This document shows, piece after piece, positions 1 through 7,507 of a stretch of 64,000 nucleotides of DNA. The notes below the pieces were generated by a model. That model was not told the DNA's origin. It did not search any database and saw nothing but the letters and a program-made list of their open reading frames with translations. The DNA lies in assembly GCA_019750135.1 (NCBI GenBank), contig JAIEOV010000022.1, forward strand, positions 186,001-250,000, written 5' to 3'. Within the stretch, counting starts at the first letter, position 1, and each line of letters opens with the position of its first letter. The stretch is from Reyranella sp. Lineage in GTDB: Bacteria; Pseudomonadota; Alphaproteobacteria; Reyranellales; Reyranellaceae. Made by a program: the position numbers and the translations under genes.

Positions 1-39
1 CTGGTCCTCGCCGGTCCACAGACGCACACACCGGATCAT
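1..39 (-). CDS. N-terminal end of a leftward gene, possibly a cupin protein (partial)
   Basis: Thirteen codons read leftward from an ATG at 39 to the window edge, giving MIRCVRLWTGEDQ. A good ribosome binding site (GGAGG) lies six bases upstream of this ATG on the minus strand. The peptide resembles the start of small cupin-domain proteins I know from alphaproteobacteria, but thirteen residues cannot prove a family. The rest of the gene is outside the window. Expression would run away from the tRNA gene. Confidence 0.4.
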   Translation of the reverse strand, partial: MIRCVRLWTGEDQ

Positions 40-143
40 CGTTACGCCTCCGCGATGGCAGTTACGGCGGCAGTATGCTGTGCCGTAGCCGCGGGGTGAA
101 GGGGGCAGACGTGCCGACTCTCCGATGGTATATCCGCTGCCAC

Positions 144-220
144 GTCCCCGTAGCTCAGCTGGATAGAGCAGCGGTTTCCTAAACCGGAGGTCGGAGGTTC
201 GAATCCTCTCGGGGACGCCA
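144..220 (+). tRNA. tRNA-Arg (anticodon CCT)
   Basis: A full cloverleaf can be folded by eye. The acceptor arms are GTCCCCG (144-150) and CGGGGAC (210-216), the D stem is GCTC/GAGC (153-156, 166-169), and the anticodon loop TTCCTAA (176-182) carries CCT. The T stem-loop contains TTCGAAT (198-204), the discriminator base is G217 and the CCA end is encoded (218-220). It decodes AGG. The first anticodon-stem pair (171 with 187) is G opposite G rather than the usual G-C. tRNA-Arg(CCT) genes are common integration sites, but I see no integrase or second attachment copy here. Confidence 0.96.
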
Positions 221-310
221 TTCTGCTTCGCGCTATGCGCTACGCAGAACAGGCCCTGCCACAATGATGCGCGAAGCAGAATGCCCTCCGAAGCCTTGGC
301 GTAGGAGGGC
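219..310. repeat. Two adjacent hairpin-forming inverted repeats after the tRNA
   Basis: A 15-base perfect inverted repeat pairs 219-233 with 269-283 (ATTCTGCTTCGCGC and its complement). It is followed by a 7-base-arm hairpin, GCCCTCC (283-289) with GGAGGGC (304-310). They may terminate tRNA transcription, or be copies of a dispersed REP-like element. There is no run of T, so a simple rho-independent terminator is not clear. Confidence 0.5.
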
Positions 311-334
311 TGACAACCCCGTGACGCGCTACGG

Positions 335-1915
335 TTACACCGCAAGCCCGTCGACGAATTCCCCGACGCTCGTCAGCACGGGTTGCTGATCGCCGGCGAA
401 GGCCCAATGGTCGGCGCCATCGAGCTCGACGAAGCGCGCCTCGGCGATGTGGCTGGCGAGATGGCGGCCGGCGCCGATGCGGACGGCGTTGTCGCCGCGA
501 CGGTGCATCACCAGGGTTGGAGCGGAGATTCGCGGTAGAAGGTGCCGCACATCTGTGTCTCGCAGCGTCTCGAGGACGCCTTTGATGGCGCCCGGGCTCG
601 ACGCCGCCCGCAGCAGGCCGGCCCACCAGGCTTTTGCGCGCGGATCCTCGGAGAGGCTCGGTGCAAACGTCTCGATACCGGCGGGTCCGCCCCAGACCTC
701 GACCAGCTGGCGAAGCCACATGTCGTACTGACCGGGCTTCAGCGTGTGCGGATAGTCGGGCGTCGCACTTCCCTTCGCCAGTGAGGCGAACAGGATGAGG
801 CCGGCGACACGATCGGGGTAATCCGCGGCGAACTTTATGCAGGCCGGCCCGCCCTCGGATGCGCCGAACAGCACGACGCGGCGGCTGCGTGCGGCGTCGA
901 GCACGGTGCCGATGTCCTGTGCCGTCGCGTCGACGCTGGGCGCGAAGCCGACCCGGTCGGACAGCCCGACGCCGCGACGATCGAGCAGGATGAGGCGCCC
1001 CATCCCGGCGAGCGCGGACAGGAACGTCCGGCAGCGTGGTTCCTCCCAGACGCGTTCCACGTGGGACACGAAGCCGGGCAGCATCAGGATGTCTAATCGG
1101 CCGGCGCCGTAGGTCTGGTAGGCGAGATGGACGCCGCCGCCGCTGGTGTAGCGCGTCGGCGGCGGCTCCTCGACCGCCGATGCCGCACCAGCGCTCAGCA
1201 GGGCGAGCGTCTCGGCTTCGGGCGCCACGTCGAGCTCATCGCGAAGACGTTGCGTCAGCGCCGCGAGGTGGCGCTCGGCGCCCATCCGGTCTCCGGTGAG
1301 CAGGCGATTGCGGATGAGGTGCCGGCCATAGACCTCGCTCAAGGGATCGAGCTCGACGAGCCGGTTGGCGTACGACGCTGCGGCAGCGTAGTCGCCGGCC
1401 GCATTCTTGTCGTGCACCATACGCTCGAGCGCCTGGATCGCCCGGCCGCGCAAGGCCTCGCGGCGAAAGAAGGCCCATTCGTCGAACAGCGGCGAGTCGC
1501 CGGGCGAGAAGCCGTCGAGGAAGTCGCCGACGTAAAGACGGCAGGCGCGCTCGAATGCGCCGCCGTCGCAGGCCTGCTCGAACAGCCGGGAGTCGATCTG
1601 CAAATCGATGGCCGGCGACCATCGGACCGTCGAACGGTCGATCACAAGAGCGTCATCGCCGAGCACGGCCTGAAGGCGGTGCAGCAGGCGCCGCAGCCGC
1701 GCCCGCACGACGTCTGCGGCGTCTTCCGGCCACAGCATGGTGGCGATCGCCTCGCGTCCGACCGGGCCTCCGGCTTCGGCCAGATGGACCAGCAGGGCCA
1801 GGCCCTTGCGCAAAGCCAAGGGACACGGCCGGTCGTTCCGCCGGATCTCCGGAAAGCCAAGCGTCCGCACGGTGAAGCGGGGACATTCAGGGGACGAAGC
1901 GATGCTACCGGCCAC
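335..1915 (-). CDS. BTAD-type transcriptional regulator fused to an alpha/beta hydrolase
   Basis: The N-terminal ~240 residues look like an OmpR-like winged helix plus the bacterial transcriptional activator (BTAD) repeat domain of SARP/AfsR regulators. The C-terminal ~250 residues are an alpha/beta hydrolase. Counting from the start chosen here (526 aa), the hydrolase triad looks intact: Ser353 in GASEGG, Asp475 in RRGD and His503 in GADHW; a DRRGVGLSDR stretch also fits that fold. The frame is open upstream to a TTG at 2005, but that would run into the divergent MFS gene, so I chose the GTG at 1915, just before the winged-helix domain. The start remains uncertain. Its position opposite the MFS exporter suggests it controls that gene, perhaps sensing a small ligand with the hydrolase fold. 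That role is inference. Confidence 0.8.
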   Translation of the reverse strand: MAGSIASSPECPRFTVRTLGFPEIRRNDRPCPLALRKGLALLVHLAEAGGPVGREAIATMLWPEDAADVVRARLRRLLHRLQAVLGDDALVIDRSTVRWSPAIDLQIDSRLFEQACDGGAFERACRLYVGDFLDGFSPGDSPLFDEWAFFRREALRGRAIQALERMVHDKNAAGDYAAAASYANRLVELDPLSEVYGRHLIRNRLLTGDRMGAERHLAALTQRLRDELDVAPEAETLALLSAGAASAVEEPPPTRYTSGGGVHLAYQTYGAGRLDILMLPGFVSHVERVWEEPRCRTFLSALAGMGRLILLDRRGVGLSDRVGFAPSVDATAQDIGTVLDAARSRRVVLFGASEGGPACIKFAADYPDRVAGLILFASLAKGSATPDYPHTLKPGQYDMWLRQLVEVWGGPAGIETFAPSLSEDPRAKAWWAGLLRAASSPGAIKGVLETLRDTDVRHLLPRISAPTLVMHRRGDNAVRIGAGRHLASHIAEARFVELDGADHWAFAGDQQPVLTSVGEFVDGLAV

Positions 1916-1959
1916 GGACTTGATGATCGCATGCGTCGCCTCTCTCGGGGACTCCCCAA

Positions 1960-3135
1960 ATGAAAGACAACAAATCGCTCCTGGTTTTGTGCATCGTGAC
2001 CGCAATCGACATGCTCGGTTACGGGGTCATCGTGCCGATCCTTCCCTTCTACGCGGAAGCATTGGACGCGTCCGCCGTCGACCTAGCCGTCGTCATTGCG
2101 GCCTTTCCTCTGGCGCAGAGCGTCTCGTATGCCCTGCTTGGGCGCCTGTCCGACCGGTTTGGCAGAAGGCGCTTGATCGTCATTGGTCTCGCGATCTCCG
2201 CGGTCTCGTACGTCGCGTTCGGTTTCGCAAGCTCGTTCTCGGCTCTGTTGCTGTCGCGTCTGGGCGCCGGGTTCGGCGCCGGCACGTTTGCGGTCCTCCA
2301 GGCGTTCGCTGCCGACATGACCGACGACAGGCGGAGAACGGCGGCCATGGGATACATCGGCGCCTCGTATGGCGTCGGCCTGATGCTTGGTCCCGTCTTG
2401 GCGAGCCTGACCTCGGGCCTTGGCTACAGCGTCACCGGCCTTGCCGCCACGCTTCTCGCCATCGTGGGCGCCTTCCTGGCAGGGCTCTGCCTGCCTCGTT
2501 CAACGCCGCGCAACGACCGCCCGTCGAGGCAGCAATCGCTGGGACTTAGGGCCTGGCTCGGCGCGTACACGTCATGGCCTCTGTCGGTCGTCGTGATCAT
2601 CTACATGATCACGTTGCCGGCATTCGAAGGCGTGATGTCCATGCTGGCCCTGTTCCTCGAACGCAGAATATCGCTTGGCGTGCAGGATGCGGGCTTCCTG
2701 TGGGCCTGGGCGGGACTGATAACGATCCTGTCGCGCGTGGCGATCGCGCGCTGGTCCGAGCGATTTGACGACAGAGCGATCGTCTTCGTCGGGCTTGGGC
2801 TGCTCGTGAGCGGCGTCGCGTTGCTGCTCGCGGCGACGAACTTCTGGTTCGGCCTGCTGGCGGTCGTTCCGTTCGCCACCGGCTACGGACTGGTTTTCCC
2901 CACCTTGTCCAGTCTCGCGTCGAAGCTGGCCGACGCCGACCTCAAAGGGTCGATCCTGGGCGGCTTTCTGTTCCTGGGCGGCGGCGGACGCGTCATCGGG
3001 CCAATCATCGCCGGGTTGGCATTCGAGCGCATCGGCATCGACCTTCCCATGTTTCTCGCCGCCTTGTCGTTCGCCCTGGCCGCAATGGTGACGCTCGCAG
3101 TGCCGCGCCAGGTACGAGCTCCCGCCCGGGCATAG
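1960..3135 (+). CDS. MFS drug efflux transporter, DHA1 / TetA-like
   Basis: A 391-residue protein of major facilitator size with about twelve hydrophobic segments. The family motif A (GRLSDRFGRRRL, about residues 60-71) sits between helices 2 and 3. A GASYGVGLMLGP stretch in helix 5 matches motif C of proton-antiport exporters, so export of a small hydrophobic compound across the inner membrane in exchange for protons is expected. The N-terminal VTAIDMLGYGVIVPILPFY is typical of the TetA-like DHA1 group. The substrate cannot be told from sequence. The gene diverges from the BTAD-hydrolase regulator and is followed directly by a tiny membrane ORF. Confidence 0.88.
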   Translation: MKDNKSLLVLCIVTAIDMLGYGVIVPILPFYAEALDASAVDLAVVIAAFPLAQSVSYALLGRLSDRFGRRRLIVIGLAISAVSYVAFGFASSFSALLLSRLGAGFGAGTFAVLQAFAADMTDDRRRTAAMGYIGASYGVGLMLGPVLASLTSGLGYSVTGLAATLLAIVGAFLAGLCLPRSTPRNDRPSRQQSLGLRAWLGAYTSWPLSVVVIIYMITLPAFEGVMSMLALFLERRISLGVQDAGFLWAWAGLITILSRVAIARWSERFDDRAIVFVGLGLLVSGVALLLAATNFWFGLLAVVPFATGYGLVFPTLSSLASKLADADLKGSILGGFLFLGGGGRVIGPIIAGLAFERIGIDLPMFLAALSFALAAMVTLAVPRQVRAPARA

Positions 3136-3279
3136 ATGCTCTACGGAATTGCTCGATGGACGCTGCTGCTGGTGGCGGCTGCGGCTGCGGTCCTGGCGGC
3201 GATGATCGGGGAGCCGCAGGACTGCAGCCTGCTCTGGCCCGAGTGGCCCTGTTTTCTCGGGCTTTCGAGGGACAGCTGA
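3136..3279 (+). CDS. Small single-pass membrane protein (47 aa), unknown function
   Basis: The ATG follows immediately after the TAG stop of the MFS gene (TAGATG), as expected for translational coupling. The protein has one hydrophobic stretch rich in Leu, Val and Ala (about residues 9-24), then a short tail with two cysteines and several tryptophans (CSLLWPEWPCFLG). It is not a family I recognise. It may be a small partner of the transporter or a chance frame. The position and hydrophobic profile favour a real gene, but codon evidence over 47 codons is weak. Confidence 0.4.
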   Translation: MLYGIARWTLLLVAAAAAVLAAMIGEPQDCSLLWPEWPCFLGLSRDS

Positions 3280-3348
3280 GAGGACGATGAGGGGACGCTG
3301 CGGTGGTAGCACCGGCGCCACAGGATCGTCATTCACATGGAGGAACCC

Positions 3349-4056
3349 GTGATCGGACGCGCTGCCGCCCTGATCTATGGTGTGGCGAGCTACCTCGTCT
3401 TCTTCGTCTCGTTCGTCTACACGGTGGCTTTCATCGGCAACTACGGGGTGCCGAAGTCGATCGACGTCGGATCGGAGAGCGAGCTCGGGCCGTCGATCCT
3501 GATCAACGTGGCATTGCTCGGCGCGTTCGCCGTCCAGCACAGCGTCATGGCGCGCCCTGCCTTCAAGCGCCGGTGGACGGCCGTGATCCCGGCGTCGTGC
3601 GAGCGCAGCACCTACGTGTTGGTCTCGAGCCTCCTGCTGATCCTCATCCTCTGGCAGTGGCGGCCGATCACCACGACGATCTGGCGCGTCGAGGGCGTGC
3701 CGGCGGCGATCCTGACCGCGATCTCCTGGATCGGCTGGCTGATCGCGCTCACCTCGACCTGGCTGATCGATCACTTCGAGCTGTTCGGATTGCGCCGGGC
3801 GCGTGCGACCGCCTTCAAGACACCCCTGCTGTACCGGCTGGTGCGCCACCCGCTGATGCTGGGCTTCCTGCTCGCCTTCTGGGCAACGCCGCACATGACC
3901 ACGGGACACCTGCTCTTCGCGGCCATGATGACGGGATACATCCTGGTCGGCGTCCGGCTCGAGGAGCGCGATCTGGTGACGCAGTTCGGCGCCACCTACG
4001 AGCAGTATCGCCGGCGCGTCCCCATGCTGGTGCCCGGCCGTCTGGGGACGAAATGA
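3349..4056 (+). CDS. mddA: NnrU / isoprenylcysteine methyltransferase-fold membrane protein, likely methanethiol S-methyltransferase
   Basis: An integral membrane protein of about 235 residues with five or six hydrophobic helices. The C-terminal part has the features of the ICMT/NnrU fold: YRLVRHPLMLGFLLAFW followed by a second block, LEERDLVTQFGATYEQYRRRVP, where the family binds S-adenosylmethionine. Overall layout matches MddA, which methylates methanethiol to dimethyl sulfide; I assign that from memory of the family, and other NnrU-type roles remain possible. Two starts are in frame, ATG 3337 and GTG 3349. I prefer GTG because GGAGGA lies five bases before it and the protein then begins directly with its first helix. 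The next reading frame overlaps its stop by four bases. Confidence 0.75.
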   Translation: MIGRAAALIYGVASYLVFFVSFVYTVAFIGNYGVPKSIDVGSESELGPSILINVALLGAFAVQHSVMARPAFKRRWTAVIPASCERSTYVLVSSLLLILILWQWRPITTTIWRVEGVPAAILTAISWIGWLIALTSTWLIDHFELFGLRRARATAFKTPLLYRLVRHPLMLGFLLAFWATPHMTTGHLLFAAMMTGYILVGVRLEERDLVTQFGATYEQYRRRVPMLVPGRLGTK

Positions 4057-4228
4057 CCTTCCAGATCCGGGAAGCCATCGACGACGAGGCGACCAGGTGC
4101 TGCGGCTTCAGCGATTGCGCAGTCCGTTCGCCGCGGTCGCGCGCGAGCTTTGCGACAACAACATTTTCGGCGACGAGGACCTGATCCGCAGGCTCAGCCT
4201 GGCGTCCGAAGCAGATCGAGGAGGGTGA
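4053..4228 (+). pseudogene. Short frameshifted gene remnant
   Basis: An ATG overlapping the previous stop (ATGA) opens MTFQIREAIDDEAT, in the style of a GNAT acetyltransferase N-terminus. The frame then degrades into a Ser/Arg/Thr-rich peptide. From about 4097 another frame continues with natural-looking codons, VLRLQRLRSPFAAVAREL and on to a TGA at 4226-4228, one base before the next gene starts. The switch of sensible coding from frame 0 to frame 2 suggests an indel in what was a protein of about 58 residues, or a decayed fragment of a longer enzyme. The family assignment is weak. Confidence 0.35.
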
Positions 4229-4229
4229 C

Positions 4230-5222
4230 GTGCGTGCTGTTCTTTGCAAGGCCTTCGACGGCATCGATGGCCTGAGTGTCGCGCAGGCTGCCGAGCCGCA
4301 GCCGGCGGCGGACGAGGTCATGATCGATGTCCGTGCCGCCTCGGTGAGCTACATGGACTACCTGATGACCTGCGGCCGTTATCAGATGCGGCCGACGCTC
4401 CCTTACGTCCCGGGAACCGACGCGGCCGGCGTCGTGGTCGCTTGCGGCGAGCGCGTCACGCGTTTCCGTCCCGGCGACCGGGTCAGTTGCGTGAGCTGGT
4501 TCGGCGGTTTTGCCGAACGCATGGTCGCCAAGGAGGCGATGACCGCCTTTCTACCGGCCAACGTGGATTTCGCCGTAGGGTCGACCATCCTGAACAACTA
4601 TCTCACGGCTTTGTATGCCCTCATCGAGCGGGCCCGTGTCCAGCCGGGCGAGACGGTCCTGGTGACGGGCGCCGCCGGCGGGGTCGGGCTGGCGTGCGTC
4701 GAGCTCGCGCACCTGGTCGGCGCGCGAGTCATCGCCGTCGTCGGCAGCGCGGCCAAGGCAGCGCTCGCCCGCGCGCATGGTGCTGAGGAAGTCATCGACC
4801 ATTCGCGCGAGGACGTGCGCGAGCGCGTGAAGGCCCTCACCGGTGGCGAAGGCCTCGACGTTTGCGTCGACAATGTCGGCGGTGCGCTGTTCGTCAACCT
4901 CGCGCGGCTGATGCGTTTCAACGGCCGGCTGATGCCGATCGGATTCACCAGCGGCGAGATCCCCTCGCTCGCCATGAACCTGCCCCTGCTCAAGAACTAT
5001 TCGGTCGTCGGCGTCTTCATCGCCGCCTGGACACAGCGCTGTCCGGACGACGCCAGCCGTGCAGCCGAGACCCTCATGGCGTGGGTCGGCGAAGGCAAAT
5101 TGCGCCCGCACGTCGACCGGGTGCTGCCCCTCGAAGGCGTTGCTGAGGCGATGAGCGCCGTCGCGAACCGCAGCTCGCAGGGACGGATCGTGCTGCAGGT
5201 CGGCTCGCACCGCTCAGCGTAA
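4230..5222 (+). CDS. Zinc-independent medium-chain dehydrogenase, NADPH:quinone oxidoreductase-like
   Basis: A 330-residue MDR protein. The N-terminal GroES-like half carries the family stretch PYVPGTDAAGVV (about residues 59-70). The Rossmann half has the nucleotide-binding loop VTGAAGGVGLA (about residues 145-155). The catalytic-zinc cysteine and histidine and the structural-zinc cysteine cluster of alcohol dehydrogenases are absent, which points to the quinone oxidoreductase branch acting on quinones or enones with NAD(P)H. It starts with GTG, preceded by GAGGAGG. The substrate is unknown. It lies in a same-strand row with the methyltransferase and monooxygenase genes that follow, but 75 bases separate it from the next one. 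Confidence 0.85.
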   Translation: MRAVLCKAFDGIDGLSVAQAAEPQPAADEVMIDVRAASVSYMDYLMTCGRYQMRPTLPYVPGTDAAGVVVACGERVTRFRPGDRVSCVSWFGGFAERMVAKEAMTAFLPANVDFAVGSTILNNYLTALYALIERARVQPGETVLVTGAAGGVGLACVELAHLVGARVIAVVGSAAKAALARAHGAEEVIDHSREDVRERVKALTGGEGLDVCVDNVGGALFVNLARLMRFNGRLMPIGFTSGEIPSLAMNLPLLKNYSVVGVFIAAWTQRCPDDASRAAETLMAWVGEGKLRPHVDRVLPLEGVAEAMSAVANRSSQGRIVLQVGSHRSA

Positions 5223-5297
5223 TCGTCGCCAGGCTGCGCTTTACGGCCTTCGCTATGCGGATGATCATCTCCGTCGTTCCAACGTCCGGAGACCAGC

Positions 5298-6299
5298 ATG
5301 GCGGAGCCGCCTACCACCACCGTCCGCCTGCAGAACATCGCCCAGTCCTACGGCCAGTCGGCCGCGCTGATGGCCGCGGTCGAGATCGGCGTGTTCACGG
5401 CGATCAGCAACGGCGCGGCCACCTACGAGGAAGTCGCCAAGGCCGTCGATATCCATCCGACCAACGCCGAGCGGCTGATGGTGATGCTGTGCGCCGCCGG
5501 CCTGCTCGAGAGCACCGACGGCCGCCATCGCAATCCCGCCGACGTCGAACGTTTCCTGGTCGAGGGCAAGCCCGGCTACATGGGGCCCTGGATTACCTTC
5601 ACCAAGCCGCAATGGACGCAGTGGGGCCGGCTGGCCGAGCACCTGCGGACCAAGGACCTCAAGGTGATGGGCTCGATCGAAACCTTCACCGTGGCGGACG
5701 CCCGGCGCTATCACGCGGCGACCTACTCGATCGGCCTGGGTGCCGGCCGTCGCTTCGTCCGCCAGGTCGATCTCTCGGGTCGCAAGCGCATCATGGATAT
5801 CGGCGGCGGCTCGGGGGCCTACTGCATTGCCGCCGCCAAGGAGCATCCGGCGATCCGTGGCGTGGTGCTCGACCTGCCCGTGGTCTGCGAGGTGGCGCGC
5901 GACTTCATCGCCGAGCATGGCTTTGCCGATCGTGTCGAAGCCCAGCCCTGCAACTTCACGCGCGATCCGTTCCCGGCCGATTGCGATGTCGCCGTCATGG
6001 CCTCCAATCTGCCGATGTACGGCCGCGACATGATCGCAAGCGTCATCAGGAAGGCGCACGACGCGCTGCTGCCCGGCGGCCAGATGCACCTGATCGGCGA
6101 GATGACCAACGACCAGCGCACCGGCCCGTGGGGGCCGGCCTATTGGGGGCTGGGCCAGGCGGTGTCGGATTCGCTCGGCCTCGCCCATTCGGAAGCGGAC
6201 GTCCTGGGCTACTTCCGCGCCGCCGGCTTCTCGGACGTCGGCCTGCACGACTTCATCCCGGGCTCGCTGAGCCGCGTCACCGGCACCAAGGCCAAGTGA
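5298..6299 (+). CDS. SAM-dependent O-methyltransferase of the acetylserotonin/hydroxyneurosporene type
   Basis: A 333-residue class I methyltransferase with an N-terminal winged-helix dimerisation domain (about residues 10-90), as in plant and bacterial small-molecule O-methyltransferases. The SAM-binding motif I is visible as MDIGGGSGAY (about residues 166-175). The acidic end of strand 2 is VVLDLPVV, and the post-motif region LPGGQMHLIGEM fits motif IV/V. It would methylate a hydroxyl of a small, probably aromatic, metabolite in the cytoplasm; the substrate is not known. The stop is one base from the start of the nitronate monooxygenase gene, so the two are probably co-transcribed. Confidence 0.82.
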   Translation: MAEPPTTTVRLQNIAQSYGQSAALMAAVEIGVFTAISNGAATYEEVAKAVDIHPTNAERLMVMLCAAGLLESTDGRHRNPADVERFLVEGKPGYMGPWITFTKPQWTQWGRLAEHLRTKDLKVMGSIETFTVADARRYHAATYSIGLGAGRRFVRQVDLSGRKRIMDIGGGSGAYCIAAAKEHPAIRGVVLDLPVVCEVARDFIAEHGFADRVEAQPCNFTRDPFPADCDVAVMASNLPMYGRDMIASVIRKAHDALLPGGQMHLIGEMTNDQRTGPWGPAYWGLGQAVSDSLGLAHSEADVLGYFRAAGFSDVGLHDFIPGSLSRVTGTKAK

Positions 6300-6300
6300 C

Positions 6301-7254
6301 GTGTTCCATACCGTCGTCTGCGACCTGCTGGGCATTAAGGTTCCCATCCTGCAGGGCGCCATGCAGGGCGGCGGCGGCGTCGAGCTGGTGGCGGCGGTGA
6401 GCGACGCGGGTGGGCTCGGCGTGCTGCCGACCTTCGGCGGCACCGACCAGAAGCTGCGCGCCGACATCGCCGGCGTTCGCGAGCGCACCGCCAGGCCGTT
6501 CGGCGTCAACATCATGCCCATGGGCCGAGGCATCACCGAGCGCTGCGCCGCGACCTGCATCGAGCTCGGCATCCCCATCGTCACCACTGGCCGCGCCGAT
6601 CCGGGCGAGGCGGTCGTGCGTCGCCTCAAGGATGCCGGCATCAAGGTCGTGTCGGTGATCCCGACGGTCGAGCATGCGCGGCGCATGGAAGGCGAGGGCG
6701 TCGATGCCGTCGTCGCCTCCGGCTCCGAAGCGGGCGGCCATGTCGGCACCGTTTCGACCCTGCCGCTGGTGCCGCAGGTGGTCGACGCGGTGAAGATCCC
6801 GGTATTGGCGGCGGGCGGCATCGGCGATGCGCGCGGCTTCCTCGCCGCCTTTGCGCTGGGCGCCGTCGGCATCCAGATGGGCACGCGCTTCATGGCGACG
6901 ACGGAATCGGACCTCAACGACTGGGGCCGCGACCGGCTGCTGGCGATGCGCGAGACCGACACCATCGTCACCCGCGCCATGACCGGCGCCACCGTGCGCT
7001 GCATCCGCACGCCCGAGATCGTGGCCTATGAAGAGGCGATAGCGCGCGGCGCCGACGCCGCCGAGCTGAAGGAGCTCGCCACGCGCGTCCGCACTTCGCG
7101 CTACGGCGAGGACAAGAGCGACCGCCGCCAGTCGGCGGCAGGCCAGGTCGCCGGCCTGATCACCGAGGTCGTCTCGGTGCGCGAGCTGATCGAAGGCATG
7201 CTTGCCGAGGCCGCTCGCCTGGCCGAACGGCTGCCGTCAGTGGCGAAGGGCTAG
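6301..7254 (+). CDS. Nitronate monooxygenase (2-nitropropane dioxygenase family)
   Basis: A 317-residue FMN-dependent TIM-barrel protein. Visible family features are PILQGAMQGGGGVELVAAVS near the N-terminus, ASGSEAGGHVG (about residues 139-149, phosphate-binding and catalytic-His region) and AAGGIGDARGF followed by GIQMGTRFMAT. Members oxidise alkyl nitronates to carbonyls and nitrite; FabK-type enoyl reductases share the fold, so the reaction is likely but not proven. The start is a GTG one base after the methyltransferase stop, with only a weak AAGG site upstream, suggesting translational coupling. It converges on the efflux operon across the palindromic repeat array. Confidence 0.85.
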   Translation: MFHTVVCDLLGIKVPILQGAMQGGGGVELVAAVSDAGGLGVLPTFGGTDQKLRADIAGVRERTARPFGVNIMPMGRGITERCAATCIELGIPIVTTGRADPGEAVVRRLKDAGIKVVSVIPTVEHARRMEGEGVDAVVASGSEAGGHVGTVSTLPLVPQVVDAVKIPVLAAGGIGDARGFLAAFALGAVGIQMGTRFMATTESDLNDWGRDRLLAMRETDTIVTRAMTGATVRCIRTPEIVAYEEAIARGADAAELKELATRVRTSRYGEDKSDRRQSAAGQVAGLITEVVSVRELIEGMLAEAARLAERLPSVAKG

Positions 7255-7302
7255 AAGCCTCATTGCTGGGAGCGCGTCACTCCGTGGCGCATCTTCTCTT
7301 CG

Positions 7303-7507
7303 GAGCGCGGACCTCCAGGTCCGCTCATGGTCTTCCGGACCGCGCGCTTCCAGCGCGCTTCATGATCATGAGCGCGCAGGATGCGCGCGGTCAGGAAGAG
7401 GATGAGCATGATGCGGACCTGGAGGTCCGCGCTCCGAAGATCATGAGCGAGCCGGAGGCTCGCGGTCTGGAAGACCATGAGCGGACCTGGAGGTCCGCGC
7501 TCCAGCG
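7303..7507. repeat. Array of modular palindromic repeats
   Basis: The 18-base palindrome GCGGACCTGGAGGTCCGC occurs at 7413-7430 and 7481-7498, and its near-inverse form (GCGGACCTCCAGGTCCGC) at 7307-7324. Between them lie other palindromes of the same size but different sequence, GCGCGC-centred at about 7343-7358 and 7371-7389 and GCGAGCCGGAGGCTCGC at about 7447-7463. They are joined by short constant linkers such as GGTCTGGAAGACCATGAGC. This resembles a REP/BIME-type mosaic. It sits between two convergent genes and reaches into the 3' end of the minus-strand RND gene. Confidence 0.8.

Noticed and set aside
144..220. Genomic island integrated at tRNA-Arg
   Set aside because: No integrase, no repeated tRNA 3' end and no change in base style is visible in the window.
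2572..3909. A 445-codon minus-strand frame over the MFS and MddA-like genes
   Set aside because: Polar, low-complexity translation, antisense to two recognised membrane proteins.
7303..7507. Repeat array considered as a CRISPR
   Set aside because: Units are palindromes joined by near-constant linkers; there are no equal-length unique spacers and no cas genes.
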